DNA of 64,000 bases, taken from Methanocella paludicola SANAE (GTDB taxonomy: Archaea > Halobacteriota > Methanocellia > Methanocellales > Methanocellaceae). The DNA lies in contig NC_013665.1 in assembly GCF_000011005.1 (NCBI RefSeq), positions 124,001-188,000 on the forward strand, given 5' to 3'. The notes beneath the pieces were generated by a model that was given only the letters and a program-made list of their open reading frames with translations, ran no database searches and was not told the origin of the DNA. The translations under genes and the position numbers were made by a program. Shown here one piece after another: positions 17,504 to 26,702 of the stretch; positions within the stretch are counted from its first letter, which is position 1; every line of letters begins with the position of its first letter.

Positions 17504-19769
17504 CCTCTCTTATCTTTGCGGCCGTCTTCTCCCCCACCTTATCCACTTCCATGAGCTCCTCCTTCGAGGCGCTCACGATGTTCTTCACCGAGCCGAAGTG
17601 CCTGAGGAGGTTCTTAGAGATGACCGGCCCGACCTCGGAGATGGCCGATACCAGGTACTCCTGCCTCTCCGCCAGCGTGTGGGACGCCTTCTGGGCGTGA
17701 GGGTTGACGCTGCGCTTCCGCTCGGCCTGCTCCCTGCGGGCGATGGAAAACAGGAAAGACGCCGTCTCGGCCTCGTTCGCCGTGAAGAGGACGGTCACGC
17801 CGTAATCGACCGCTATTGACGCCAGGACGCCGTGGATCACGTTCGGACTGATGCGGCGCTTCGTGTAAAGGCCGTCGCCCTCGATGAGCAGCAGGGGCCG
17901 CATGTACGCGTGCTTCATGGCGATGATCTGCTCGAACAGGCTCCTGTCCGCGCCGAACAGCGTGTCCAGAAAGTCGTCCGTGGTCTTGCGCTCCACGCAC
18001 ACCCTGTCCGACAGGACGTAGTCCCCCACGTCCAGCGTCCGGATGCTCAGGGACGCCTTCATGTCCTCCAGGTTCTTTACGACGGCAGAGCGCATCTCCC
18101 GCATGTCCACGTATATCTCGATGGCCTCCTTTGCCCCGGCCTTCGGCCCGAACTCCCCGAGGCTCGTCTGGCCCTGCGCCGGCAGGGGCGGCGTCGTCTC
18201 CGGAATTTTCGCGGGGGCCCCGCCGTTCTCCAGCATGTCCGACATCCGCTGGCCGTCCTTCATGTCGTTCATGGTGCGGTACATCTTCTTCTCCTTCGCC
18301 TGGCTGACACGGTAGGTGCCCTCGTCCCTGGTGCCCTTCGATATCAGGACGATCACCCGGCCCACGGCGTTCCTCCCCGTCCTCCCCCGGCGCTGTATGC
18401 TCCTTATCTCGGAGGGCACGGGCTCGTAGAAGATCACGAGATCGGTCGAGGGGATGTCCAGCCCCTCCTCGGCCACCGACGTGGCGATGAGCGTGTTGAA
18501 CTCGCCGGCCCTGAAAGCATCGAGTATCTCGACCTGCTTTTTCTGGGAGAGGCCCTTATCGTTGAGCTTCGAGGCCTGTCCCACGAACCGCACCGGCTTC
18601 ACGCCCTCCACCGCGGCCAGCTCCCTGGACACGAACTCGGCCGTGTCCCTGAAGTTCGTGAACACGATGATGCGGGACGACGGCTTTTCCTTTAGCTGCT
18701 CGACGACGATCTCCTTGACCTTCTCTGTCTTGGGGTTGACCTCGTCGGCCGTGCCCGCCACCCTTATCGCCCCGGCGAGGCGGGCGTCCTGCATGAGCCG
18801 CTTCGTGGCCTTGCTACCGCCCTTGCTCCCCGCCTCTTCTTTCAGGCGGTCGAAGTACTTCTTGAGGGGCACGACGCCCTGCGTCTGTATCAGGTCCACG
18901 GCGTGCTCGATCTTCATGATCTCCGCTAAAATTGAGACGGCCTTGTAGCTCTCCGGCGAGCCCCCTCTGGATATGGACGCCTGCAGCTTCGCCTGGAGCA
19001 TGAGCAGCTCTTTTTTGTTCAGATGAGTGTTATACAGGACGCCCATGGCCCGGAGCCTGTCCAGCCGGTCGTCCATGAGGGAGTCGAGCAGAATTTTTAT
19101 CTCGGCGGCCTTGTCGGGCACGTCCACCTTGACCCACTCCACGTCCTTCTCGTAGATGTACGGCGAGACGTCCGGGTCGTTCTCCGTCTTGAGCTCGACG
19201 TGCTCGATGGAGAGGTTCTGCTTCACCTCGTTGATCTTCTCGGGCGTGCTGCCCGGCGAGGCCGTGATCCCCAGCACCAGCGGGTCAGAGGACTGCTCTT
19301 TGTACTTTTTCGCGATGTAGACGTACGCATAGTCGCCCGTCGCCCTGTGGGCCTCGTCGAAGATGATCAACGATACGTCCCGGAGGTCGAACCTTTTCAT
19401 GAGCACGTCGTTCTCGATTACCTGGGGCGTGGAGACGACCACTCTGGAGCGCTTCCATACCTCCTCCCTCTGCTCCGGGGCGACGCTACCCGTGAACACG
19501 GCCACCTGCTCCGGGTCGATGGTCAGCACCCGCCTGAGGAACGCGGCGTGCTGCTCCACCAGAGGCTTGGTGGGAGATAACATGAGGACCTTTTTGCCGT
19601 CCCCGAGGCGCTCGATCATGACAAAAAGCGCGATGATGGTCTTCCCCAGCCCGGTGGGTAGCACGATGAGCGACGACCTCTCCAGGGCCGTCCTCGCCAG
19701 CGTGAGCTGATACTCGCGGCTCGACACCGTGTCCGGCTTTATGAGGGGATGGCTCACGTATTCTGGCAT
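17472..19769 (-). CDS. hef: Hef: fork-structure helicase-endonuclease (XPF/FANCM family)
   Basis: A 765-residue archaeal protein that unwinds and cleaves stalled replication forks. The N-terminal half is an SF2 helicase with LPTGLGKT (Walker A, residues 37-44), FDEAH (Walker B, about 137-141) and QRRGRTGR (motif VI, about 455-462). The C-terminal half is an active ERCC4-type nuclease: VDMREMRS, then GDYVLSDRVCVERKTTDDF with the ERK catalytic core intact. Two helix-hairpin-helix units (ISKNLLRHFGSVKNI and VDKVGEKTAAKI) end the protein. Both activities therefore look functional. The start ATG lies about 30 bp from a good TATA box. A long palindrome lies upstream of the promoter. Confidence 0.95.
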   Translation of the reverse strand: MPEYVSHPLIKPDTVSSREYQLTLARTALERSSLIVLPTGLGKTIIALFVMIERLGDGKKVLMLSPTKPLVEQHAAFLRRVLTIDPEQVAVFTGSVAPEQREEVWKRSRVVVSTPQVIENDVLMKRFDLRDVSLIIFDEAHRATGDYAYVYIAKKYKEQSSDPLVLGITASPGSTPEKINEVKQNLSIEHVELKTENDPDVSPYIYEKDVEWVKVDVPDKAAEIKILLDSLMDDRLDRLRAMGVLYNTHLNKKELLMLQAKLQASISRGGSPESYKAVSILAEIMKIEHAVDLIQTQGVVPLKKYFDRLKEEAGSKGGSKATKRLMQDARLAGAIRVAGTADEVNPKTEKVKEIVVEQLKEKPSSRIIVFTNFRDTAEFVSRELAAVEGVKPVRFVGQASKLNDKGLSQKKQVEILDAFRAGEFNTLIATSVAEEGLDIPSTDLVIFYEPVPSEIRSIQRRGRTGRNAVGRVIVLISKGTRDEGTYRVSQAKEKKMYRTMNDMKDGQRMSDMLENGGAPAKIPETTPPLPAQGQTSLGEFGPKAGAKEAIEIYVDMREMRSAVVKNLEDMKASLSIRTLDVGDYVLSDRVCVERKTTDDFLDTLFGADRSLFEQIIAMKHAYMRPLLLIEGDGLYTKRRISPNVIHGVLASIAVDYGVTVLFTANEAETASFLFSIARREQAERKRSVNPHAQKASHTLAERQEYLVSAISEVGPVISKNLLRHFGSVKNIVSASKEELMEVDKVGEKTAAKIREVMDSEYRPRE

Positions 19770-19796
19770 GTTCTCAGCCTATGTATCGTCGAGGCG

Positions 19797-19805
19797 TTAT
19801 ATAAG
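19797..19805 (-). promoter_or_regulatory. TATA box of hef
   Basis: On the minus strand the site reads CTTATATAA. It ends 28 bases before the hef ATG, so the transcript would begin within a few bases of the start codon, giving a leaderless or nearly leaderless mRNA. It separates the gene from the palindromic element further upstream. Confidence 0.5.
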
Positions 19806-19853
19806 TTGTTTCAGCACGTCTTGAAAATAATTAGAAATGTTTTTTTCCATTTG

Positions 19854-20185
19854 CCTTTGAGGCACTAAGCGTACAGAGCCACTATTTTCACCACAATGGC
19901 ACGAAGCGCACCAAGTTTCACAAAGCTTTCTTTTAAATGTGAGTCACCAAGGCCTCAGAGAAGGCTTTTTGGGTTAAGAGGCACAAAGGGGACAATGACA
20001 CGATGGCAAAAAGTGTTCGCATGTTCATTCCATTGTGCCATTGTCATCTTTGTGCCTTCAAACCCAATGAACCGTCCTTTGTGAACTTTGTGACTTACAT
20101 TTTAAAAAAAATCTTAGTGAGCCTTCGTGAACTCCGTGCCATTGTGGTGAGAATAGTGCCTCAGTCAGCTTAGTGCCTTAAAATT
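19854..20185. repeat. Long imperfect palindrome 1 (about 330 bp)
   Basis: The 427-bp gap between hef and the polyprenol-kinase-like gene has no gene; it is almost entirely an inverted repeat centred near 20020. Perfectly paired blocks, from outside inward, are 19861-19870 with 20168-20177, 19888-19903 with 20135-20150 (TCACCACAATGGCACG), and 19979-19988 with 20048-20057. The middle block extends outwards to a 28-bp arm with two mismatches. Within each arm the sequence is built from short words of the form CAC-N-AAG spaced 9-10 bases apart (CAC at 19900, 19909 and 19919). Related words occur in the palindromes at 26.7 kb and 40.2 kb. No open frame or transposase is present. Confidence 0.85.
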
Positions 20186-20196
20186 AATGCTTCTTT

Positions 20197-20865
20197 TTAC
20201 ACGATAGCGGCCAGCGACATCAGGCACCCGGAGACCAGGGGTATCGAGAGGTTGTCGTCCACCGTCAGGCCGAAGATGCGCCAGGGGAACGCGTCCGCCG
20301 CCATGGCGCCAAAGGCGCCGGCCGCGATCATCTCGAAGGAGAGCGACGGATAGAGGGCCAGGCCGGCAGCCCCGCAGACGACGAGCATGACGGCCATTAG
20401 TATCGGCGACTTGGGGTGCGTCAGGGCGTACCAGAGCTCTTCTGGCAAGGTGCGCCCGTCCGTATCATATTTACGCTTATCCGCCTCCTTTGGCCCCGCC
20501 AGCATGGTCAGCGCCGCCCCTGCCAGCCCGGTGATCCCGTCGCCCAGGGTCAAAAAGAGCATGGCGGCGACGGCGACTGGCTTATCGAACAGGAGCACGG
20601 CCAGGAACGACGAGGTCAGCGCGTAGAAATACCCACCGACTAAGCCCTTTTTTTCATGGTCGCGGAGCAGTACCTTAGGAAAGAGTGGAACGCCCGACAG
20701 GCGGATAAGCTCCAGAATGCCGGCGCCCAGCACGCCTGCGCCAAGCAGGATCAGCAAAAGTTCCCGGGAGAGGAAAAAATAGTAGGCGACGGGGATCAGG
20801 AAGCCCGCCATGTGCACGGACTTCCTCGACGCCTCCTTCGCCAGCACGCCCCAATCAAGGGACAT
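20197..20865 (-). CDS. Polyprenol/dolichol kinase-like membrane protein
   Basis: A 222-residue protein with about seven hydrophobic segments, related to the CTP-dependent polyprenol kinase / phosphatidate cytidylyltransferase superfamily (dolichol, phytol and diacylglycerol kinases). Family marks are RKSVHMAGF near the N-terminus, FLTLGDGITGLAGA in the middle and DAFPWRIFGLTVDDNLSIPL near the end, which resembles the conserved D-N-L/I-x-I-P motif. It starts one base after the glyS stop, so the two form an operon. A paralogue lies at 36677-37417. The lipid substrate is not known; archaeal polyprenol or geranylgeraniol is a reasonable guess. Confidence 0.8.
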   Translation of the reverse strand: MSLDWGVLAKEASRKSVHMAGFLIPVAYYFFLSRELLLILLGAGVLGAGILELIRLSGVPLFPKVLLRDHEKKGLVGGYFYALTSSFLAVLLFDKPVAVAAMLFLTLGDGITGLAGAALTMLAGPKEADKRKYDTDGRTLPEELWYALTHPKSPILMAVMLVVCGAAGLALYPSLSFEMIAAGAFGAMAADAFPWRIFGLTVDDNLSIPLVSGCLMSLAAIV

Positions 20866-20866
20866 A

Positions 20867-22609
20867 TTACTCTGCGGCGACCTTCTTGCCGAAGTCGGTC
20901 AGTGGCCTGTCGCTCGCGAGAAGCTCGCCCAGGACCGACGAAAGGTCCTTCACGGGCACCCTGACCTGGCTCATGGTATCCCGGTCCCGGATGGTCACCG
21001 TGTCGTCCTCCATCGTGTCGAAGTCGATGGTGATGGAGAACGGCGTGCCCACCTCGTCGTTGCGCCGGTAGCGCTTGCCGATGGTGCCGGACTCGTCGTA
21101 CTCGATGAAGAAGCCCTTTTCCTTCAAGTCCAGCGCGATGGCCCGTGCCTTCCCCGCCAGTGGCTCTTTGCTGAGCAGCGGCAGGACGGCCGCCGTTATC
21201 GGCGCCACGGAGCGGGCCAGCCGGAGCACGATACGCTCCTCGCCTTTAACGATCTCCTCGCCGTAGGCGTGCTCTAATGCAGAGTAAAGGGTACGGTCGA
21301 CGCCGTACGAGGGCTCCACCACGTGCGCCAGCACGTTCTCGCCCGATACGTCCTCCTCCACGGTCTTATGCTCGAACAGGCTGCTCGGGATGACGATATC
21401 CTCGCCGTCGATGTTAAGCACGACCTCGGGCTTGCTCAGCTCCTCCTGCTTCATGGCCTTGAGGGCGGCCATGATCTTGCCGGCCTTGCCCTTGTACTTC
21501 GGGCCGATGACCTTCATGTCGGGCGTGACGATGGTGCGGGTGACCTTCATGGGCTTCTCGAACGGAACGAAGACGGACATGTCCACCTCGCTCCGCTTCT
21601 GGTGGGCCGTGAGGTCGTAGTTCGTGCGGTCCGCGATGCCCACGATCTCCACCCAGCCGAACCTTTCGAGGAGCACTTCGGCGTCCCAGCAGTCCGTGGC
21701 GTAGTGCGCCCTCTCGGTGCGCATGTGCTGCCTGAACCTGAGCCGCTTCGGGTCGATGCCCACCGTGGCCAGGAACACGTTTGTCAGGGCCACGTAATAG
21801 GCCAGGTACTCGTTGGCGATGGTGCCCTTCGCCACCGCGTCGCCCACCGTCATGGGCACGGGCGGCTTATTGTTCAGCTGACAGTCCTCGTCGTAAAGGC
21901 TCAGCACCATATCCCTGACGGCGGCGAAGTTGGGGTGCGAGTTCTTATCCTTCGGGTTGACGAACACCTCGGCCTCGGCCTGGGTGAACTCCCTCAGGCG
22001 TATAACGCCCTGCCTCGGGGAGATCTCGTTCCTGTAAGACTTTCCGATCTGGGTCACGCCGAACGGGAGCTTCTCCCTGTAGAACCGAAGCAATCGCGGA
22101 AAGTCCACGAACATCCCCTGGGCCGTCTCCGGCCGCAGGTAGCCCTTCTTCTTCTGGCCGGGGCCTATCCAGGTGTTGAACATCAGGTTAAAATCGTATA
22201 CTTCGCCCAGGGGGCCGCCGCACTCCGGGCACTCGATATTCTTGTTCTTGATGATCTCGGTGAGCTGCTCTTTTTTAAGGCCGTCCGGGATCTCCATGAC
22301 GCCCTTGATGATGTGGTCGGCCCTGAAGGACTCCTTGCACTTCTGGCAGGTGGTCATAGGATCGGCGAAGCCGCCTACGTGGCCCGACGCCTCGAATATC
22401 GCCTCGACGCCGATGGTGGGGGCCTCGATCTCGTAGAAGCCCTCGCCCACGCAATAGAGACGCCGCCAGGCGTCCTCGATCTTCCGCTTCAGCGTGGCGC
22501 CCATGGGGCCGTAGTCGTAGAATCCGGATGCGCCGCCGTATATCTCGAATGATGGCCAGATGAACCCCCGGTTCTTGGCGAGCTCAAAGACCTTATCATA
22601 TGTATCCAT
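20867..22609 (-). CDS. glyS: Glycyl-tRNA synthetase
   Basis: Charges tRNA-Gly. The 580-residue alpha2-type class II enzyme starts with YDKVFELAKNRGFIWPSFEIYGGASGFYDYGPMGATLK in family order (FYDYGPMG being motif-1 neighbour), has FIGIGQ-type motif 2 as TQIGKSYRNEISPRQG, and motif 3 as EPSYGVDRTLYSAL. A small zinc knuckle is visible (CQKCKESF and CPECGGPLG). C-terminal anticodon-binding domain begins about residue 470 (PITAAVLPLL). It is followed at one base by the polyprenol-kinase-like gene. Length and motifs are full. Confidence 0.97.
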   Translation of the reverse strand: MDTYDKVFELAKNRGFIWPSFEIYGGASGFYDYGPMGATLKRKIEDAWRRLYCVGEGFYEIEAPTIGVEAIFEASGHVGGFADPMTTCQKCKESFRADHIIKGVMEIPDGLKKEQLTEIIKNKNIECPECGGPLGEVYDFNLMFNTWIGPGQKKKGYLRPETAQGMFVDFPRLLRFYREKLPFGVTQIGKSYRNEISPRQGVIRLREFTQAEAEVFVNPKDKNSHPNFAAVRDMVLSLYDEDCQLNNKPPVPMTVGDAVAKGTIANEYLAYYVALTNVFLATVGIDPKRLRFRQHMRTERAHYATDCWDAEVLLERFGWVEIVGIADRTNYDLTAHQKRSEVDMSVFVPFEKPMKVTRTIVTPDMKVIGPKYKGKAGKIMAALKAMKQEELSKPEVVLNIDGEDIVIPSSLFEHKTVEEDVSGENVLAHVVEPSYGVDRTLYSALEHAYGEEIVKGEERIVLRLARSVAPITAAVLPLLSKEPLAGKARAIALDLKEKGFFIEYDESGTIGKRYRRNDEVGTPFSITIDFDTMEDDTVTIRDRDTMSQVRVPVKDLSSVLGELLASDRPLTDFGKKVAAE

Positions 22610-22748
22610 GCTCTCTCCTCAAAATGATTAACGCACAGAGAATATCGGGGCATGAGATATATTTTTTGTCGGCCCCGGCCTAAAACGGCAGTAATATAGC
22701 AAAAGCTACTAAGAAGCAGGGGGTTATTATTGGGGGGCAATCGTTTTT

Positions 22749-22787
22749 AGGAATATGGCGATGAGGGGGCACACATCGCATATTCCT
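22749..22787. terminator. Stem-loop after the 22.8-kb regulator gene
   Basis: AGGAATATGGCGATG (22749-22763) pairs with CATCGCATATTCCT (22774-22787), a 14-pair stem with one bulged base and a ten-base loop. It abuts the TAA of the minus-strand regulator gene, so it is well placed to end that transcript. No clear T-run follows on the minus strand, so a processing or stabilising role is also possible. Confidence 0.5.
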
Positions 22788-23213
22788 TTAAATTACTACT
22801 TTGTGTTCTTCCGGATGGGCCGTAAGCAGCGTGCCCGGGTCCATGTTGAACATTTCCTTGAATGCGTTCGGATTGAATCTTAGCCTTAGCTTTGGCCTAC
22901 CAGGCCCCTTGTTATGCATCGACTCCGTGTAGATGAGCCCTGCCCGGCGCATCTCATATATCCGCCTGGAGAACGTCTCCACGCTAGCTATCCCGAGCTT
23001 CAAGCCCGCTTCCCTCAAGTCCTTATAAAGAATATTGCTGTTGGCGCAAGCCATTATAAAGACAGATGTCGAGTCCTTGAAGGTGTTTTTAATAGCGCTG
23101 AACCTGGGCTGGCTGACCTGGTTCATCATGTTGACGTAATCGTTGGCGATGGTGTCGCCACATAACTCCCTGATATTTACCACAAGCTCCTCTGAGGGAG
23201 ATATTTTTGCCAT
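22788..23213 (-). CDS. Winged-helix DNA-binding regulator
   Basis: A 141-residue protein with a helix-turn-helix core around residues 55-105: NILYKDLREAGLKLGIASVETFSRRIYEMRRAGLIY has the spacing of a winged helix that ends in a beta-wing (KLRLRFNP). The N-terminus is helical. It resembles archaeal regulators of the ArsR/MarR-like type; the operator and effector are unknown. The ATG at 23213 is preferred to a GTG at 23270, which would add a basic segment without similarity. A strong hairpin directly follows the stop. Confidence 0.7.
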   Translation of the reverse strand: MAKISPSEELVVNIRELCGDTIANDYVNMMNQVSQPRFSAIKNTFKDSTSVFIMACANSNILYKDLREAGLKLGIASVETFSRRIYEMRRAGLIYTESMHNKGPGRPKLRLRFNPNAFKEMFNMDPGTLLTAHPEEHKVVI

Positions 23214-23470
23214 AGTAAATACCAGAATCCTTTTATGTCTTAAATATTGCGTTAATCGAAATAAATGCACAGAAGTGGGCTTTTTATCGAAAAATAACTA
23301 CAAATTTATATTATTTTCCCAAAAAATGTTTTTATATTTCTTGTTTTATTTTTTAACCGCCGCACCTGGAGGAAAAATTTTATCGCCCCATTGCGACCGC
23401 ATGGAGCTCTGGCGCCCATACGTCGCGATGGAAAAGTTTTTGCCCCGGCATGAGGCCTATAACAGTACAC

Positions 23471-23833
23471 ATGGCGCGAAAGGTGGACGTTAAATTATTC
23501 GGGTACTACCCGGAAGCTGGCTGCAGCGAATGCTCTAATTATTCTTCCTGCGGGGGCCAGGCCCACCGCCAGGACGACGGCACGGTGAAAGCGCTTTTAG
23601 ACGCTTACGGCGACCGGGTCGAGGTTTCTCTTGTCAACGTGTTCTCCGACGTCATGAAGGGCTACCCCGAAGTGGCCGACTGCATCCGGAAGAACGGCCT
23701 GAGGGTGCCCATCGTCACCGTCGACGGCAAGCTGAAGCTCTTCGGGAGCGAGGCCACCCTGGACGCCATCCGCAGGGAGGTCGACCTGGAGCTTAACTGG
23801 GGCCCGCTGTCCTTCCTGAGCCGGCGGCCCTGA
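23471..23833 (+). CDS. Thioredoxin-like small protein with cysteine cluster
   Basis: A 120-residue protein with a thioredoxin-like beta-alpha-beta layout: VDVKLFGYYPEAG strand, helix, then VEVSLVNVFSD strand, VPIVTVDGKLKLFGSEATLDAI. Four cysteines lie in CSECSNYSSCGG and one at DCIRKNGL, so it may carry a redox or metal site near its N-terminus. The start ATG at 23471 is preferred; ATG at 23450 would add seven residues. It is in an isolated transcript between AT-rich sequence and the beta-lactamase-fold gene. Function is not known. Confidence 0.65.
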   Translation: MARKVDVKLFGYYPEAGCSECSNYSSCGGQAHRQDDGTVKALLDAYGDRVEVSLVNVFSDVMKGYPEVADCIRKNGLRVPIVTVDGKLKLFGSEATLDAIRREVDLELNWGPLSFLSRRP

Positions 23834-23913
23834 GCAAAACGACCACTCGTAGCCACTTTTTTTCACCCAATCCCACAAAGAGTAAATAGTATCAGGAGAA
23901 TAACGGTCACCCG

Positions 23914-24921
23914 ATGGACGCGACCAGGAGACTCGGCGATATGGGCTTTACCGCCCTCCGGAGAAAGACCTCCGGGGGCAAGTGCAAGCCCCACCTATCG
24001 CTATCCTTCAGGGCGGGCGGGAACGACCTCACCTTCGGCATCGACACGACGAGGCTCTCCCGGAACGACGACCAGCACTTTTTGATCACCCACGCCCACA
24101 CCGACCACTACGGCAAGTCGGCCATGCTCTCGAAGAAGTCCATCGCCTCCGATAAGACGGCCGTGGCCCTGGAGCTGAGGCATGACCTGCGCTTCGAAGG
24201 GACCAGATTTAAGGTCGGCGACTCCCTCGATGTCGGCGGAGTGAAGGTGAAGACGTTCAATACTTACCACTCGATCGGCTCGACCGCATTCTCCTGGGAG
24301 AACGAGGTGGGCATCAAAACCCTCGTGACAGGCGACATAAAAGACTACCGGGACCTGCCGAAGTGCGACCTGCTCGTCATGGAGGCGACCTACGGCAACC
24401 CGGGCGATCTTTCGTGTATCTTCCAGGACGACTACGACGCCTTCGAGGCCGCGCTCGGCGAGCGCCGCGTGGGCTTCGGCGCGTACTCGTTCGGCAAGGC
24501 GCAGCGGGCCGTTTCTTTGATCAGGGAACTCGGGGACGAGCGCCCCATCGAGATGGACCGGAGCGCGCTCACCCTGACCAGGCACCTCCTGGGAGACGAG
24601 GCGGGCGAGATCGGCAGGCTGGGGGAGTTCGACGGCGGCTTGTGCATCACGTCCCCCTGGAGCCTGGACCGGCTGCCCTACGGCATGAAGAAGTACGTTC
24701 TCACGGGCCAGCACTACTACGATCACCCGTGTATCTGCCTCAGCGACCACATCGACTTTAACGGGCTGCGGGAGCTCGTGGAGAAGGTGGACCCCAAGTT
24801 CGTGATCGTGTACCACCCGGAGATGGGCAACTCGATCAGCTTCGCCGGGTTCCTGAACAGGAACGGCCGGGAGGCATGCACGCTGGCAGACCTATCCCCC
24901 GTCAGGCAAACCACCCTATAA
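23914..24921 (+). CDS. Metallo-beta-lactamase-fold hydrolase (COG1236-like, RNA processing)
   Basis: A 335-residue zinc hydrolase. The HAHTDHYG motif (about residues 50-57) is the di-zinc site. Further on are GDIKDYRDLP, MEATYGNPG and FGAYSFGKAQRAVSLI, which resemble the short beta-CASP-type exonuclease family COG1236 involved in RNA 3' processing, as well as LSDHIDFNGL with the late histidine/aspartate. The protein is shorter than full CPSF-type nucleases and lacks KH domains. It is preceded by 80 bp of sequence with a probable promoter. Exonuclease activity is inferred from family only. Confidence 0.8.
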   Translation: MDATRRLGDMGFTALRRKTSGGKCKPHLSLSFRAGGNDLTFGIDTTRLSRNDDQHFLITHAHTDHYGKSAMLSKKSIASDKTAVALELRHDLRFEGTRFKVGDSLDVGGVKVKTFNTYHSIGSTAFSWENEVGIKTLVTGDIKDYRDLPKCDLLVMEATYGNPGDLSCIFQDDYDAFEAALGERRVGFGAYSFGKAQRAVSLIRELGDERPIEMDRSALTLTRHLLGDEAGEIGRLGEFDGGLCITSPWSLDRLPYGMKKYVLTGQHYYDHPCICLSDHIDFNGLRELVEKVDPKFVIVYHPEMGNSISFAGFLNRNGREACTLADLSPVRQTTL

Positions 24922-25065
24922 AGAGGCCTTTTTTACTAAATCGAACAGCGGCAAATGTTTATACTAGAAAGTAGGTAAAGGTTATAAAATTGAACGATTG
25001 TGAGAAAAGCTATATATGCTCCTTTCTTTACAATTGATAACATCGAAAAAGCAGAGGGAATCTGA

Positions 25066-25893
25066 GTGAAGAGGATCGGATTAATCGTACTGGCTATGGT
25101 GGCGATAGCCTTCTTCGTGCCTGCCGGCATGGCGCAGAGCACGCAAGTTGTGAACATCAACGGATACGTATACAGCGGCGCCCTGCCCATGGGCGGCGCG
25201 AAAGTGCAGCTATACTCCTGGGACGGCAAGAACATGGGGAACTCGCCCATGAAGACCGTCACCACGAAGGACGGGAGCACCGGCACCGGGTCGTTCTCCT
25301 TCACGAACGTGCCCTACGACTCATCCAAGACCTTTAACTACGTAGTGAAGGCCGAGCTTAACGACAGGACGGCATATGCGCTCGTCCACATCGTGCCCGC
25401 CCAGAAGGCCGGCGAGGCCGCCAAGGCCGAAGCCATCGTGCTTGACCTGGCCATGGACTCGTGGGTCACCGACCTCACCGGCACGGTGCAGAGCGGCAAT
25501 CTACTGGACCGCGCCATAGGCGTCCAGGGCGCCAACGTGACGATCTATGAGCGCAACCAGACCGACGGCACAGTGCTGCCAGGGGTCAAGGCGACCGCGG
25601 TCACCGACATGAACGGCAAGATCGAGATCAAGAACCTGCCCTACGGCCTCTACCAGGCGGTCGTGACGGCCTCCGTCAGCGGCAAGAACTACCAGGAGAA
25701 AGTGGACTTCACCGCCTACCAGCAGGAGACCCACATTAACGCTATCATGTCCCAGCTAATGCTCGCGACCCCGACCCCCACCCCGACGCCCAAGCCCAGT
25801 GGCAGCGGCGGGCTGTTCGGCATCCCGGGATTTGAGGCAGTGCTCGCGCTCGTCGCCCTCTCCGGCACGGCACTCTTCCTCAGGAAGCGTTAA
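25066..25893 (+). CDS. PGF-CTERM surface protein
   Basis: A 275-residue secreted protein. It has an N-terminal signal peptide (MKRIGLIVLAMVAIAFFVPAGMAQ), two or more beta-sandwich domains of carboxypeptidase-regulatory-like type (INGYVYSGALPMGGAKVQLY; GVQGANVTIYERN), a TPTPTPTPKP linker and a C-terminal sorting signal with PGFEAV, a hydrophobic helix and RKR. This is the pattern recognised by archaeosortase, which replaces the C-terminal helix with a lipid. The start is GTG at 25066 with GAGGGA about six bases before. No archaeosortase gene is present in the window. Confidence 0.88.
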   Translation: MKRIGLIVLAMVAIAFFVPAGMAQSTQVVNINGYVYSGALPMGGAKVQLYSWDGKNMGNSPMKTVTTKDGSTGTGSFSFTNVPYDSSKTFNYVVKAELNDRTAYALVHIVPAQKAGEAAKAEAIVLDLAMDSWVTDLTGTVQSGNLLDRAIGVQGANVTIYERNQTDGTVLPGVKATAVTDMNGKIEIKNLPYGLYQAVVTASVSGKNYQEKVDFTAYQQETHINAIMSQLMLATPTPTPTPKPSGSGGLFGIPGFEAVLALVALSGTALFLRKR

Positions 25894-26009
25894 AACACCA
25901 CAAACGAACAAAGGAGGGCCAATCGGCCTCCCTTTTCTATTTTTAACTCCAAATCCTTTCGTAGTTATAGAAAAAGAGATTAATGATGCCATATTAATAG
26001 TTCAACCAT

Positions 26010-26693
26010 ATGGCGGATGATGAAAAGTTCCTCGTAGTGCCGTTAGGCAAGAAGTCAAAGGCGATCACCCAGACCGTATCCAACGACACGGCCATGGAGA
26101 TCATGGAGCTGCTGGCGGACGGCCCCATGTCCACGTCGGGCGTGGCGGAGAGGCTGAGCATACCGCTCACCACGGCCCAGTATAACATCGAGAAGCTCAT
26201 GGAGGCCGGGCTGGTCAGGATCGCCCGGACGAAGTACAGCGAGAAGGGCCGCGAGGTCAAGCTCTACGAGGCCATGAACCGCGCCATCATCATCCTGCCC
26301 GGGAAGTCCGGCGCCGGGGCCGTCATGGACGCCCTGAGGCGGTACATCATCGTCCTGCCCATCGTGGCCGTCGCCTCCGTCCTGGTAGAGTACCTGGTGC
26401 CACTGACGCAGAACTCTTACTCGCCCGTCCTGGACGAGGCCTCGAAGAGCGCCGGCGGCACGTACCTGATGAACTCCGCTGCATCGCCCACCGCGTCGGC
26501 TGTGCCCGTGGTGGCATACCCGCCCCCGGTTCCCACGGCGGAGGTCGCGAGGAGCGTCTGGGACCAGGCGAGCCAGAGCGTCGTGCCCATCGTCCAGCAC
26601 ACGGGCCTGTGGTTCTTTGCCGGCTGCCTGATGGTGATCCTGCTGCTCGTCGTGCTCGAGTACGCCCGGTATAGCAAGAAGCCTAAAAAATAA
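26010..26693 (+). CDS. Membrane-anchored winged-helix regulator
   Basis: A 227-residue protein. Residues 20-95 form an ArsR-like winged helix: DTAMEIMELLADGPMSTSGV, then LSIPLTTAQYNIEKLMEAGLV and a wing KYSEKGREVKLYEA. Two hydrophobic segments follow (about 112-132, YIIVLPIVAVASVLVEYLV, and 198-218, LWFFAGCLMVILLLVVLEY), with a Pro/Ser/Ala-rich loop between that would lie outside. This makes a one-component membrane regulator that could sense an outside signal. The target is unknown. The PGF-CTERM gene precedes it by 117 bp. Confidence 0.78.
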   Translation: MADDEKFLVVPLGKKSKAITQTVSNDTAMEIMELLADGPMSTSGVAERLSIPLTTAQYNIEKLMEAGLVRIARTKYSEKGREVKLYEAMNRAIIILPGKSGAGAVMDALRRYIIVLPIVAVASVLVEYLVPLTQNSYSPVLDEASKSAGGTYLMNSAASPTASAVPVVAYPPPVPTAEVARSVWDQASQSVVPIVQHTGLWFFAGCLMVILLLVVLEYARYSKKPKK

Positions 26694-26702
26694 TCTTAAG
26701 CC

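Noticed and set aside
19900-19930. Short CAC-AAG words as a CRISPR-type array
   Set aside because: Spacing of 9-10 bases is too short, the words vary, and the whole region pairs as a palindrome; no cas gene is present.
23401-23493. A 30-codon frame starting MELWRPYV
   Set aside because: It overlaps the start of the thioredoxin-like gene in another frame and has no similarity or ribosome-binding site of note.
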